Below, piece by piece: positions 22,920 to 33,690 of a stretch of DNA of 64,000 nucleotides. Source of the DNA: Plenodomus lindquistii (taxonomy: Eukaryota; Ascomycota; Dothideomycetes; Pleosporales; Leptosphaeriaceae); NCBI GenBank assembly GCA_025504975.1, contig JANUWI010000003.1:558001-622000 (forward strand). The letters are read 5' to 3'. Every line of letters begins with the position of its first letter. The first letter of the stretch is position 1. Made by a program: the position numbers and the translations under genes. A model generated the notes under the pieces. That model was not told the DNA's origin. It worked only from the letters and a program-made list of their open reading frames with translations, and did not search any database.

Positions 22920-24954
22920 TCATACCATTTGTCGTGCCTTGAGCATCTCGTCACACAGCAACAAGTTGGAGGCGATTCCTGTGGCAGATGCTATACAATT
23001 ACGTAGCACACGGAATGAATCGTAGACGCCTTCTTGCGTGGGGTCCATGGCTTCTCCTGTGGAGAGGTTCAGTCCAACAACGTTGCCCTCGGCGTGCTCG
23101 TCTTGCAAAGCGGCGACTGTACAAAAATCAGCGGGAACTCCTAGATATTTGATTAGTCACACTTACGCGAATCTTGAATGTCGTGCCCAGAGTTGGCAGC
23201 TAACGTCTTGGGAATGACAAGTAGCGCATCTGAGAATGCTGACACACCCCACTTGGCCTTGCCCTTCACGGTCTTGCGGAGTTGCTCACTGTTGAGGTGG
23301 GCGGCGCAAGCGACCTGGAAGGCACCACCGCCAGGCACGACACTTCCGTCGACAATCATGTTGTATACACTCCTCAGGCCATCACGAACGGCGTCCTTGA
23401 TCTGGGAAATTGTGTGCGAGTTTGGACCCTTGATTAGCAATGTGACGGATTTTGGCTCCTTGACATCCTCCTGTTTCATGTGAGCATGTGCCATGAACGA
23501 CGTGAAAGCCCACTTACGATGAAGGTGTACTTCTCCTCTCCAAGCTGGTGCTCGTAGACCAGACCAGCCCATCCAAGAACCTCTGGTGTCATGTCATCGA
23601 CACTGTTCTGGGAGGTTCCACCGCAAACAAGCTGAAGACGCTCCATGTTCCTCCTCTTCGCTCTCCGTAACGCAAAGATGCCATTCTTGACGAGTACGTC
23701 CAAACTCAGGGGATCGATACCCTTCTGGTTGATGATTACGAAGCCCTTCTTGGGGTCATCGCCGCAAACCTCCTTCTTTAACTCTACAATCTTCCTCAGC
23801 TTGTCGTCAACAAATCGTCGCTCGCTCTCGACGAGTTTCTCCCTTTGTTCCGCGCTCGAGTAGTAGAATCCAGAGTTGATTTCCGACTTTTCGTACTCCA
23901 AGCTGACGTTCAACGTAAGAATGTATGCATTCTCGACCCTCTTCGCCATATCTGGATGCCTTGCGCCGTGGTCTAGGGCAAGACCGCGAATGAGTTGTGT
24001 GTCCGCTGCAGTGCGGTGTTGCATCGTCATGATCTCGACCATGTGAAGATCTGGCTTTGCGGGTGCCTGGTAGATGGCGAGCACAGCGTCTACGATATCG
24101 GGGGTCAATTGTTCGGCAAGCGAGCTGTCGAGTTTCGTTGATAGCGATGTGCGTGCGACGGACAAGAGAAGCTCTCGGTCTACTTGCTTCTGTAGCTTGA
24201 AATCGTCGAGAAACTGTGCTGTGTTAGCTCTCCCATATTTACATTTTGCGCAGTCTGCCTACCTTGAGTGCCTCTGTCTTTGCAATGTCGTAGCCATCAG
24301 CAATCACACGAGGGTGAAGTCCCTCGGCGATATACCGATCAGCCTGCTTCAGCAGCTCTCCCACTAGGAGAACGACTGAGGTTGTGCCATCGCCTGTGAT
24401 ATCGTCCTGTGCTGTGGCTGCGCGCGCGATCATGACCTGTTGTATCTTAGAACCGAGAAAACGTGCGGAAGACCGGACGACATACGGCAGTGGGGTTTTG
24501 GATTTGCTATTCGACTGTCAGCTTTGTAAAGTATCAAATGGACGAGGTACCCACCATCTCCTTGAGCAGAACGCTGCCATCTTTTGTGAGTTTGATCTGT
24601 AAGAGGTGTCAATGCTGACCCTTCTTTTCTTCAACATGCACATACTCCTCCTGCACCGTCCACAAGCCTGTTCACTGTTAGTACCCATGTACAGCACTGC
24701 AGCACAATATCCTCACATCTTCAGTGTACCACGCGGGCCAAGATTCGAGGCGAGCACCTTTGATATGCATCAGTCCAACATTCCCCCGACTCTATTGTGT
24801 GTTCCTAACCTGCTGCAGGCCTTCACCCGCTGATATGTTTACTCGGAGAGCTTCCCCGCGCCTCTGTGTGTTTGTTAGTGATGCGCTGCAGGCTGCTTGG
24901 GAGAGACCCTACCCTCGACTCGGCCTTGGGGTTGAGAAGCTGTGCTGCCGACAT
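22920..24954 (-). CDS. cct6: T-complex protein 1 subunit zeta (chaperonin CCT6)
   Basis: Ten exons were reconstructed: 24954..24913, 24863..24810, 24757..24717, 24667..24646, 24596..24555, 24506..24486, 24436..24263, 24213..23518, 23470..23167 and 23116..22920, total 530 residues, the usual length. Six short exons (21-54 nt) crowd the first 470 bp. The equatorial ATP site is clear: NLGPRGTLKML near residue 37, KLTKDG near 57, and DDITGDGTTSVVLLVGELL at 85-103. The apical region has GFVIINQKGIDPLSLD, and VPGGGAFQVACAAHL gives the second equatorial signature. CCT6 is one of eight subunits of the cytosolic TRiC ring that folds actin, tubulin and WD40 proteins. The gene is divergent from NOP56 with 287 bp between start codons. 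Confidence 0.95.
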
Positions 24955-25241
24955 GTTTGTAAGAGTCCAATAGGGGATCAAACGGCCGTGTCGTGTATAG
25001 AAGCGGTCTGGTGGGGCAAAGTGCTGTTTTCGCGTTGCCTGTCGCGCGTCCCTCATCCAGAATTCTGGCGGGCAATCTATTGGCCGGCGGTGCCAAGATT
25101 TTCGAAAGCTCAACTTTTTTCCTAGCCTAACACCGCACATTTGCAACCCTTCGCAGCACCGCGTCCAATCCGCAACGTCGACACCCGCCAAACACGATCG
25201 GGTCACAATCCAAGCTTCCTTCGGACGCGGCGACCTACACC
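24955..25241. promoter_or_regulatory. Shared bidirectional promoter region CCT6/NOP56
   Basis: Only 287 bp separate the two divergent start codons, so both promoters must overlap or abut. Both genes serve growth-linked processes (protein folding and ribosome biogenesis), which would suit co-regulation, but no specific binding site could be proven by eye. Confidence 0.5.
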
Positions 25242-26960
25242 ATGTCCATTGACTACCTCCTGCACGAGAGCCCCGTGGGCTATGCGGTATGTGCTGGAGC
25301 TCCAGTAGCTCAGCGCGCAGGTGCAGCTGCTAACATGCGATGCGCAGGTCTTCAAAGTAGTCTTGCAGCCCGACACAATTGGCAACCGCCTCGCCGAGGT
25401 CCAGAAAGCTGTCCAGGATCTCGACAAGTTCGGAAAGACGGTTGAACTCGTCGGTCTTGCGCCGTTCCAGGGCACCCAGGATGCGCTGCAGGAGATCAAC
25501 GACATCTCCGAGGGCATCTTGTCCGACTTCCTCCGCGCGACCCTCGAGACCAATCTCCCCAAGGCCGGCAAGAAGAAGACCATCACTTTGGGTGTGAGCG
25601 AGAAGAACTTGGCGGGCAGCATCAAGTCGGCCTTCCCCAACCTGTCTTGTGAGACCAGCGACACCTCCGAGGTCGTTTCCGATCTGCTCCGTGGACTCCG
25701 CCAGCACTCTGGTAAGCTCATCAAGAAGCTCCAGCCCGGTGATATCGACCGATCCATCCTGGGTCTTGGCCACGCCTACTCTCGCGCAAAGGTCAAGTTC
25801 AGCGTTCAGAAGCAGGACAACCACATCATCCAGGCCATTGCCACCCTCGACCAGGTCGACAAGGATGTGAGTTGCGCATTCTTGCCATACCGTGTCATCG
25901 TTGCTGACTTTCCCTAGCTTAACCAGTTCTGCATGCGCCTGCGCGAGAACTACGGATGGCACTTTCCAGAGCTCTCCAAGATTGTGTCCAGCAACGACCA
26001 ATACGCCAAGGTCGTTCTCAAGATCGGCGACAAATCGCGCCTTACTGATGACGATCTCCACGAGCTGGGTGCCGTTGTTGATGACGACGAGGGCGTTGCG
26101 CAGGCTATCATCAAGGCTGCGCGTACCAGTATGGGACGCGACCTTTCCGAGGCGGACATGGAGATCGTCATGGCCTTCGCTAAGCGCACAGCGTCTCTCG
26201 CCGCGTACCGTAAACAATTGTCAAACTACCTTGGAAGCCGCATGAACCAGGTTGCTCCTAACCTGGCTGCCCTCATCGGCGACACCGTCGGAGCGCGTCT
26301 TATTTCCAAGGCTGGTTCCCTCACCAACTTGTCCAAGTACCCTGCCTCGACTGTGCAGATTCTCGGTGCTGAGAAGGCTTTGTTCCGAGCGTAAGTCATG
26401 CGAAATTATGACTGTTAAGTACCGGCTGACAAGTAATCAGACTCAAGACCAAGGGAAACACACCCAAGTACGGTCTCATCTACCACTCTTCCTTTATCGG
26501 ACGCACTGGCGCAAAGTCCAAGGGCAGAATCTCACGTTTCCTGGCCAACAAGTGCTCCATTGCTTCAAGAATCGACAACTTCTCAGATACCCCAACCTCC
26601 AAGTTTGGTGAGGCTCTCAAGCGCCAGGTCGACGAGAGAATCGAGTTTTACGCCTCTGGCGCTCCCCCGGCGAAGAACTCTGCCGTCATGCAGGCCGCCA
26701 TGAACTCTGTCTTGGCTGATATCGGCACTGAGGACCCTACAGCAACCGCTGCAGAGGATGTCGAGATGGCAGACGGCATCACCGCGACCGCCACCGAGCA
26801 AGCTGTCCGCAAGGAGAAGAAGAAGGAGAAGAAGTCCAAGAAATCAAAGGACGTCGAAGCTGACGAGGAGGTCTCGGAGAAGAAGTCCAAGAAGGACAAG
26901 AAGCGGAAACACGCGGACGAGGAGGTTGGCGAAAAGAAGAAGAAGAAGAGCAAGGCGTGA
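25242..26960 (+). CDS. nop56: Nucleolar protein 56, box C/D snoRNP core subunit
   Basis: Four exons (25242..25286, 25348..25866, 25918..26390, 26441..26960) encode 518 residues. The NOP5N domain begins SIDYLLHESPVGYAVFKVV and contains FGKTVELVGLAPFQGTQDAL. The coiled-coil/NOSIC region has LRENYGWHFPELSKIV and SMGRDLSEADMEIVMAFAKR. The Nop RNA/15.5K-binding domain carries PNLAALIGDTVGARLISKAG and ASTVQILGAEKALFRALKT, then GLIYHSSFIGRTGAKSKGRI. The tail from about 440 is the KKE/D-type nucleolar repeat (KKEKKSKKSKDVEADEEVSE). Nop56 with Nop58, fibrillarin and Snu13 forms box C/D snoRNPs that 2'-O-methylate and process pre-rRNA. The SIDYLLHESPVGYA start points to Nop56, not Nop58. Confidence 0.95.
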
Positions 26961-28537
26961 TTGTATCTGCGCACAAGATGAGAACGTGTATTCATACTCT
27001 TCTTTCTTGCATTTACACGTCGGCGTTTATTGTGAATGGGGCAGGAGTTCTGGGCGTTTGTAGTGGGTTCAGTCGTCGTGCGGCTTTGGATGAGTCTTGG
27101 GTCAGTACCTACGACGGACGAACATAGTTCCGCATATATCCCTCGAGCTGCTTTACAAAATTCACGCATTCAAAAGTTACCCTTCTTTCACATGCCGGTG
27201 CCTGACTGAATGCTAGTCACTCATGCTAAAGAGCACGCGGCGTAGATCTCAAGGTCTGACCTGGAGTGGGAATCGATTGCCGTCGCATATAGCAGGCCGA
27301 GCTCCTTATCGTGTAGGCTCGCATAAACAGGGGAAGGTGTGAACATCGTATCAAATTCGTCGTTGACGAGGTGTTGACCTCGACGTACGAAATGTTCTAC
27401 AACTTGGCGATATCCAATGCCTGGACAGAAAGATTCAGCCAGCTTACTGAGGTTGTGACATAGGAATACCACCAGAGAGACCAGAGAAAGACACAAGTAG
27501 AGAGTTGGCGGCTGCCACTAGAGCGGGAAATATGCTGGAGCAAATCTTCCAACCTCGACATCAAGGCATCCTTTACACAGATATCATCGACCCCAAGGCA
27601 ATCTTTCGCAAAGCCTTCATATGCATGGGATGTGTTGTTGATACGTTTACTAAAACTCGGCGGTAAAACTCGTGGATGCGCCGTTGATGAAGAATGTCAT
27701 CCGAAGAAACATTGGATGAGGAGGTGAAGGTGTTCCACGTGTGACAACGTCTGGCGCGGGGGGTGGTAGTTGAGCGCGGGACACTTCGAATGAGGTCGCT
27801 GCAGGTCTTTCCAGTCCAGCCAGTTTTGGAGATGGTGTGGTAGATGCGAACGTGGTGGTACCCAGAGTCGAGAGCAGTGTTTCCCTAGCTACACAGAAAG
27901 ATTGGAGCCGGAACGGACTTGGTTCGCACACATGCGCAACTAGTCCTGTGGACGAAGTCTCTGGGAGGATATTTCAGAGTAGAAGGACACAATAAGTGAG
28001 AGGTCAATGGTGTTTGGACGCGTGTTGTGGCCGGTGGTAGATAGGATCTGCTTGGGCACTTGCAAGCCGATTTCTGGTCAGGGCGGTAACGCAAGTTATG
28101 GTACCATGAGCTCGAACCTCACCTTAAACCTCACCTTTAATCCAACCCCAAACGGAACCTCTCTCACACGCCAACTTTAGTCCAACTTTTTGATTTCTCT
28201 CACACTCCACCGCCTCTGCGCACCCATGCCGTAGTCTCACTTACTATCAATGTCTACTCACCGCGTCTCACTCATTCCTTTTTACCATGTTTTTTTATGC
28301 TCTTACGTCTTAGACATTTAATCCGCCATATACAACCAACGTCTCCCAGACGACGCGTCCTGCTCGTCAACAACAAGCATACTGACTGTATATTGCTACA
28401 GCACCCGTCCATCGCTACAGTCTTAGTCCCAAAAGCACCGCAAGCTTCACCTGCTTCTCAAGATTGTACTGTATCTTATTCTCCGCGTGTAAGGACAGCA
28501 GGTCACAGCCTTTGTATACATCAACTGACTACCTGAC
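26961..28537. other. Gene-poor stretch with one doubtful minus-strand locus
   Basis: No complete gene can be supported. On the minus strand two coding-like stretches occur in different frames: about 27660-27440 (reads AYEGFAKDCLGVDDICVKD) and about 27440-27223 (reads YRQVVEHFVRRGQHLVNDEF, ending at a stop). A further frame upstream (27931-27650) is also open. They could be exons, or a gene broken by a frameshift, but I found no intron that joins them in phase. Downstream, 28100-28537 is pyrimidine-rich on the plus strand and fits the 5' flank of the next gene. Confidence 0.35.
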
Positions 28538-29309
28538 ATGCCAACTCCAAACCAAAACGCCTCAAGGTACGTATGCGCGCGCATTATGGATGTACCTGGG
28601 TATCCGCGTGGCTAATGCATGATAATAGACCATCAAAACTGTACGCGATCCGAACATCGACCCGGCGCTCTTCGACCTGGGCAGATTTGAGCACGGCAAT
28701 GGCGGTCGAGTTGAGGTCAGCAACGGAAGCCTTATTCAGCACGGGGACAGAGGCCAAATTGAGGTTAGCGATGGAAGCCAAGTCGAAGTCAGCAATGGAG
28801 GCCATCTTGACACGGGCAAAGAAGTCCAAATGGAGCATGGAAACGGAGGTCATGTAGGGCCCAGTCAACATGAACAATTGGAGCCCCACACACAGCAGCA
28901 ACCACTGACGTTCTATGAGATCCCTCGACCAGCCTGGGACATATGTACAGTAAAACGGAAGGAGGCAATCAGGCAGGACAAGAATATGCCGATTTCGAAG
29001 GGTACTGCGGATATACTGAAGAAGTTTGGCTGGCAAATCATACACGTGCTCAGGGACGAAGACGAGGATGCTTCGGAACTACTTCACGACGTCTATCGTG
29101 GTATAGATGCATATCTTGAGGCTGTCCAGGGCATCCAGTCCAAGATCAATGCCCGGACCTTCCCTACCCAAGCCGACCTCATGCTTACGATATCCTCGAA
29201 TTGGGAAAATATACTCCTTGGGACTACACTCCAACAACAACACAATGCCTCGATATACAACGTCTTTCTTAACTGCTTCCCTCGTGAAGTCAAGGTATAC
29301 ATCACTTAA
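28538..29309 (+). CDS. Orphan protein with short Gly/Val/Glu-rich repeats
   Basis: Two exons, 28538..28570 and 28629..29309, encode 237 residues starting MPTPNQNASRY and joining to TIKTVRDPNIDPALFDLG. The intron has donor GTATGC and acceptor AATAG. Residues about 30-90 contain imperfect 12-14 residue repeats of the type EHGNGGRVEVSNGS / QHGDRGQIEVSDGS / EHGNGGHVG. The rest is predicted mostly helical: ADILKKFGWQIIHVLRDEDE, ELLHDVYRGIDAYLEAVQGI, SIYNVFLNCFPREVK. No signal peptide, membrane segment or known domain is seen. Directly after the TAA at 29307-29309 the same frame stays open for 39 more codons (to TAA 29427-29429) and still looks coding (NEILVLMGALHAHQMQVI). The stop may thus be a recent nonsense change, or the gene may have a very short intron. 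Function unknown. Confidence 0.6.
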
Positions 29310-31137
29310 GTGTTTAAGAAGATGTCAACAGATCCCCATGTCGACAACGAGATCCTCGTGCTAATGGGTGCGCTTCATGCACACCAAATGCAGGTCATCC
29401 ACCACATTTACCAAAGTCAAAGTAGATAAACTATATCTATGTAGCAAACATAACTACTTATGTAGCGAGATGTCATACTACGCATATAGAATACTGTGCT
29501 CTAGCCCTGTATGAAGGAACTGGTATGCATTAAGTCACCAGCGCTGTAGTTAACATATCACATCAAAAGTCTGCTAAAAGTGGTCAAGTCATACGTGTAT
29601 CCTCTACAAGTAGTAGAGATGATATTATTTTGAATCGCAGTGGCTGTGTTGTCTCCCTGCCGCTGCATAGGCTTAAGCGTTATGCTGTCAACATGAGATG
29701 GGGACACAATAAATATGAGCTGTCGTAGGGCAACCCCACTCGAAGGGCTTACTGATGCGAGAGAAGAAGTCTGACAAGACACCGACTACTGACAGCGGAG
29801 ACAAGCAGATGATGTTCCTGGATGGCATGCATGAATGCGGAACCCCTTCAGATCTGGCGAATCGCAGACCCTTGTCAAAGATCGGGCACGGACCGCTCAG
29901 CCACATGCATCCAGGAAGAGTTATCTGACCTCCATGTTCGTGCTTCACCCGGCTGCGGAGATAAAAATGCATCATCTGCCGAGCGTTCGCAAGACCCAAG
30001 TCACGCTCCGACCAAAGTCCAAACCCCAAGTTGTTCAAGTCCCAAACGGCCCGGAAAAGACTTTTACAAGTTCACGAGGAGAAATAGTCAATCTTTCAAA
30101 AGAAAAGTAAAGTAGCAAATATGCCTTCAGAAGAATACCAGAACACCAACGTAGAAATTGATTAGCGGCGTGTGTGGAGGCCAATTAACGTTTCCCTATG
30201 CAGGCCCACTCCATGCATCACAGACAGACCGTTGGGACCACGAAACATGCCAATGCCTGCACAACCTTCAGGTTTTACGTTCGCAAGATCTATACGGCTG
30301 CATTGCAGCCAAAGATTATACAAATAAATCTTCTTTCGCAAAGTATATAATTACGTAAGGACAGGCGATAATAAGCGGCTAATGCGCTTCATGTTGCGTC
30401 GGATGTAATAATCCTCCAGATGAGCGTGATCTTCACCATAATCCCTGTGACCATGCAGGTGGCCCCATATGATGGCCGCAGATAGCTTCAACCTGCGATG
30501 TAAGAATCGTGTGCGTAGAATCGTTGGTGCTCTGGCGAGCATTGTGGGAGATTCAACAACGGGTAGCCCAATTTTAGAGTTCCTACGTTGGCGAGCTTGG
30601 TAGTGTAACCGGATAGAATGCCAGGGGCATTGCCCCGGTCGTTCTATCTGCTCAGTAGGGCTGCTTGTCGTAACCAAGCTTTGGCCCACTGTCCGTTGGA
30701 AGAGTTAAGAGTTCAGATGCCCTTTAACACGCCTGTCTCTTGCTCCTTCAACCCTCTCTTTCCTGCGAACTCCGCCCACAACAAAAGCTTTTTCATCAGC
30801 CCAGTGCGTCGCGGAGGTCGCGGCCATCAAATCTTGTTGCAAATCCAAGTTTGGCGTTCCTTCCCGTACGCCAGAGCCCGTTTTTGCTCACCCCGACACT
30901 AATCCACGTCAACTTTGATGTTCTGACTGCTATCGGTCGCCTGCCATCGCCACTTTTTGGAGGGAGTTTTGACGACATTCGACACATTGCCGCCAGCCGT
31001 TTCCACGCCCAACCATCTGTCCCGGAGGCCTTCCAATTTGCTTTGCGTGTTATTGACATAATTTTCGTCCATAGCTGCTGCACTCTACGGCTCTTTCGAC
31101 CAAGCCGGGGGCTGCGAATATTTCCGTGTTCTGCAGC
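29310..31137. other. Gene-poor stretch before the HPC2 gene
   Basis: Contains the possible 39-codon extension of the preceding gene (to 29429) and otherwise only small frames. Two overlapping plus-strand frames of 91-97 codons at 29822-30115 are the longest with an ATG but match nothing I know. The last few hundred bases are probably the long 5' leader and promoter of the HPC2 homologue. Confidence 0.35.
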
Positions 31138-33010
31138 ATGGCCACGAATGGCGACGATGCCTCTTCTCCAGGGTCTCTGTCCTCTCCGCCCCATTCGCCG
31201 CCTCTCGATGGTGTCGGCCTTGCACCCGTTAGCACGCCAACCCCTGCTGCTGCCGCTGGCTCCCCAGCCCCACGATTGACAGCTTCTGGTCAACCACGCA
31301 AAAAGCCTGGCCCTAAGCCAAAGCCCAGAGATGCCAGTGCCACAGAGACGGCAGAGAAGAAGGTCAGGAAACCGCGAAAGCAGGCCGAGCCCAAAGATCC
31401 AAATGCAGCGCCCGTGCGTAAGAGGAGAACCAAGGCCTCGTTGGAAGCACAGGTAGTAGCATCGCCAAAGATTGAAGACGTTAAGCCGCAGTCTCCTACA
31501 CCACAGCCGCAACCAAGGCCAAGTGACCCGGTTTCTGTATTGCAGTCTGAGCCGCCACCGCCTGTTGTTTCGCAACCACCACGCGTACTGAGCAACCACG
31601 AAATTACGCTTCACAGCAACCCCAACCTGTCCCACATCAGCGTTGCACCGTCCACACCAGCGCCAAGACCCGCGAGTTCTGGACAGCGTTATGACCCAAT
31701 TCGAGGCGGCATTATCGAGAACAAGCCTCAGGCACCAGCGAATGTGGCACCTCCCCCCATATCTCCACCACTAAACCGTGCGAGCGCGTCTCCTTCTATT
31801 ACAAGTCTCATCGATCCTCCATCGGCAAGCAACTCATTCTACACACAACCAGTAAAACTTCAGCAACAATCATCAATTACCTCTGCACCTGCCTCGCCTG
31901 CTGATTTCTCGACGCGACCTGGGTCGACCCTTCCGTCTCAGGACATCCCGCCCCAACCTCAACAACACGTCTCACACCAGCCTCACGTACCATCTCAGCC
32001 TCACTCTCAACCCCCACAACAATATCCAAGCATTCTGGGTCCCACGCCTATGGACATAGATGCTGAGCCAAGCAAGTCATTATCCGTCCCCATGGCCAAG
32101 TCGAGCTCCACCCACTCCGGCACACCAACTCACTCGAACGCGCCTACCCCACCTGCCAAACCTGCTCGCCAAAAGGAAGCCCCGCCACCTCTACCCACTG
32201 GCAGTGGGCTCTTGTCCGGGACCGCGTTCGGTTCCGTTGCGAGCGGTGAAAGCAAGACCGAAAATCAAGGCACCAACATCTACCTCACATTCGTCTTGAA
32301 GGGTCAGGACAACGTCACGATCAATTTCGCTCAAGAAGTCGAGAAGAAGTATGGGTTCGCTGCTCTGCATCCTCGCATTGCGGCTCGCCGTGAACGTCAA
32401 CGTCAGATCACAGCCGCCGGTGCTGCTCTAGAGAAGGCCGCTGGCGGCGGATCCAATGATGACATGTCACTGGACTTGTCGGAAAATGAGAGCAACGTCG
32501 AGATGGGTGGCATGGAAGACGAGACATCAGCCCGCGAGAATGGGGGCAAGAAGCGGCGGAAGAGGAAGCAGGAGGACTACGATAAGGAGGATGACTTCAT
32601 TGACGATACCGAGCTCGCGTGGGAGCAACAGGCGCTCATGGCAAAGGATGGCTTCTTTGTCTACAGCGGTCCTCTCGTCACCGAAGAGAAGCCGACTGTT
32701 GAACGGTACGTGACATTCATTGAACTCGTCAAGCAAATAGATACTAACGATGCACAGCGCCGATGGTACCGTGAGACGCGGACGAGGTCGTGGTCGCGGT
32801 GGCGCAGTGCGCGGCGAGACTACGGGACGAGGCCGTGGGCGTGGTGGTGGCCCTGGATCTCGCGGCGGCACGACCGTCCGCAAGCCTCGTGTCACGAAGG
32901 CCGACCGTGCCCAGATGGAGCAAGAGAAACAGCAACGTGAGAGCATGGCTGCCAATATTGCCTCAAAGCAACCTCTTGCAGCGTTTGCGGGTCCTCAAAA
33001 CGCCTCGTAG
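31138..33010 (+). CDS. HPC2/ubinuclein-like subunit of the HIR histone chaperone
   Basis: Two exons (31138..32705, 32758..33010) encode 606 residues. The start is the ATG giving MATNGDDASSPG; upstream in frame only a GTG exists. Residues 1-400 are disordered: basic AT-hook-like KKPGPKPKPRD near 55, then long Pro/Gln/Ser tracts. The diagnostic HUN (HPC2/ubinuclein) motif is at about 478-513, where acidic EDYDKEDDFIDDTELAWEQQ runs into ALMAKDGFFVYSGPL. After the intron comes an RGG/RG box (RRGRGRGRGGAVRGETTGRG) and a short basic helix. In yeast and fission yeast this subunit binds H3.3/H4-type histones within the HIRA complex for replication-independent nucleosome assembly and histone gene repression. 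The C-terminal RG box suggests nucleic-acid binding or arginine methylation (inference). Confidence 0.88.
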
Positions 33011-33690
33011 GTTCAGGTTCAATGGCAGCGGCCACGCAATTTCACATCAGTCAACGGCACAAGGCTTGGAGACCTCCCGCGGTCTCAAAGCACATGTTTT
33101 TCCTAGAGTTCGACGGCCAATGTTTTGACGACAATGTCTGTCAGTCATACAAGGTTTCCATAACACCCGCTTGCAGGGCAGTGTGTTTTCTTACTGTACA
33201 ATATCCGCTGTGTGCGCTGCTGGAGCCTATAGGCGAGCATGGGTCATTTCTACTGTCAAGGGAGGAGTTTTCTCTGTATGCATTTGTGTTGAACCAGCGT
33301 GCGTTCGGCAAGTCATAGTCTTTCACATAGAGCCACGAGATATTTCCTTTACGTATACCTGCGCATGTGTTTCCTTGCATATAGTGCTGTTGCTTTTAAC
33401 ATTTGAGCTGGACCCTGTGAGTGTCCTGGCTGGAACGTTTGCTCGTGGCGGTGAGGGTGCACCTTCACATGCGCCGACAGACTGGATCGCTCTTGCCTGC
33501 TGTAGCTTTCCAGACGGGTACCTGCATAACAACTTTCTATAGTATTGGCCCGACCGTCTTTCTTCGCATTCTTAGTCGACAACGCTTGTCACAACACTCG
33601 CTCTTCAGGTCACCACTCAGCGACTGCGCACCTATACACCCACATCTTTACACAAGCTTTGAGAAGGCCTACGTCTGCAGTTCGCGCACC
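33011..33690. other. Intergenic, no gene supported
   Basis: Holds the HPC2 3' flank and the promoter of the next plus-strand gene. Overlapping frames on both strands lack recognisable motifs. Confidence 0.4.

Noticed and set aside
25330..26217. 295-codon minus-strand frame opposite NOP56
   Set aside because: Antisense shadow of the NOP56 exons with no recognisable domain.
29822..30115. Two overlapping plus-strand frames of 91 and 97 codons
   Set aside because: Both have an ATG, but neither shows a motif, splice context or repeat that would favour one of them.
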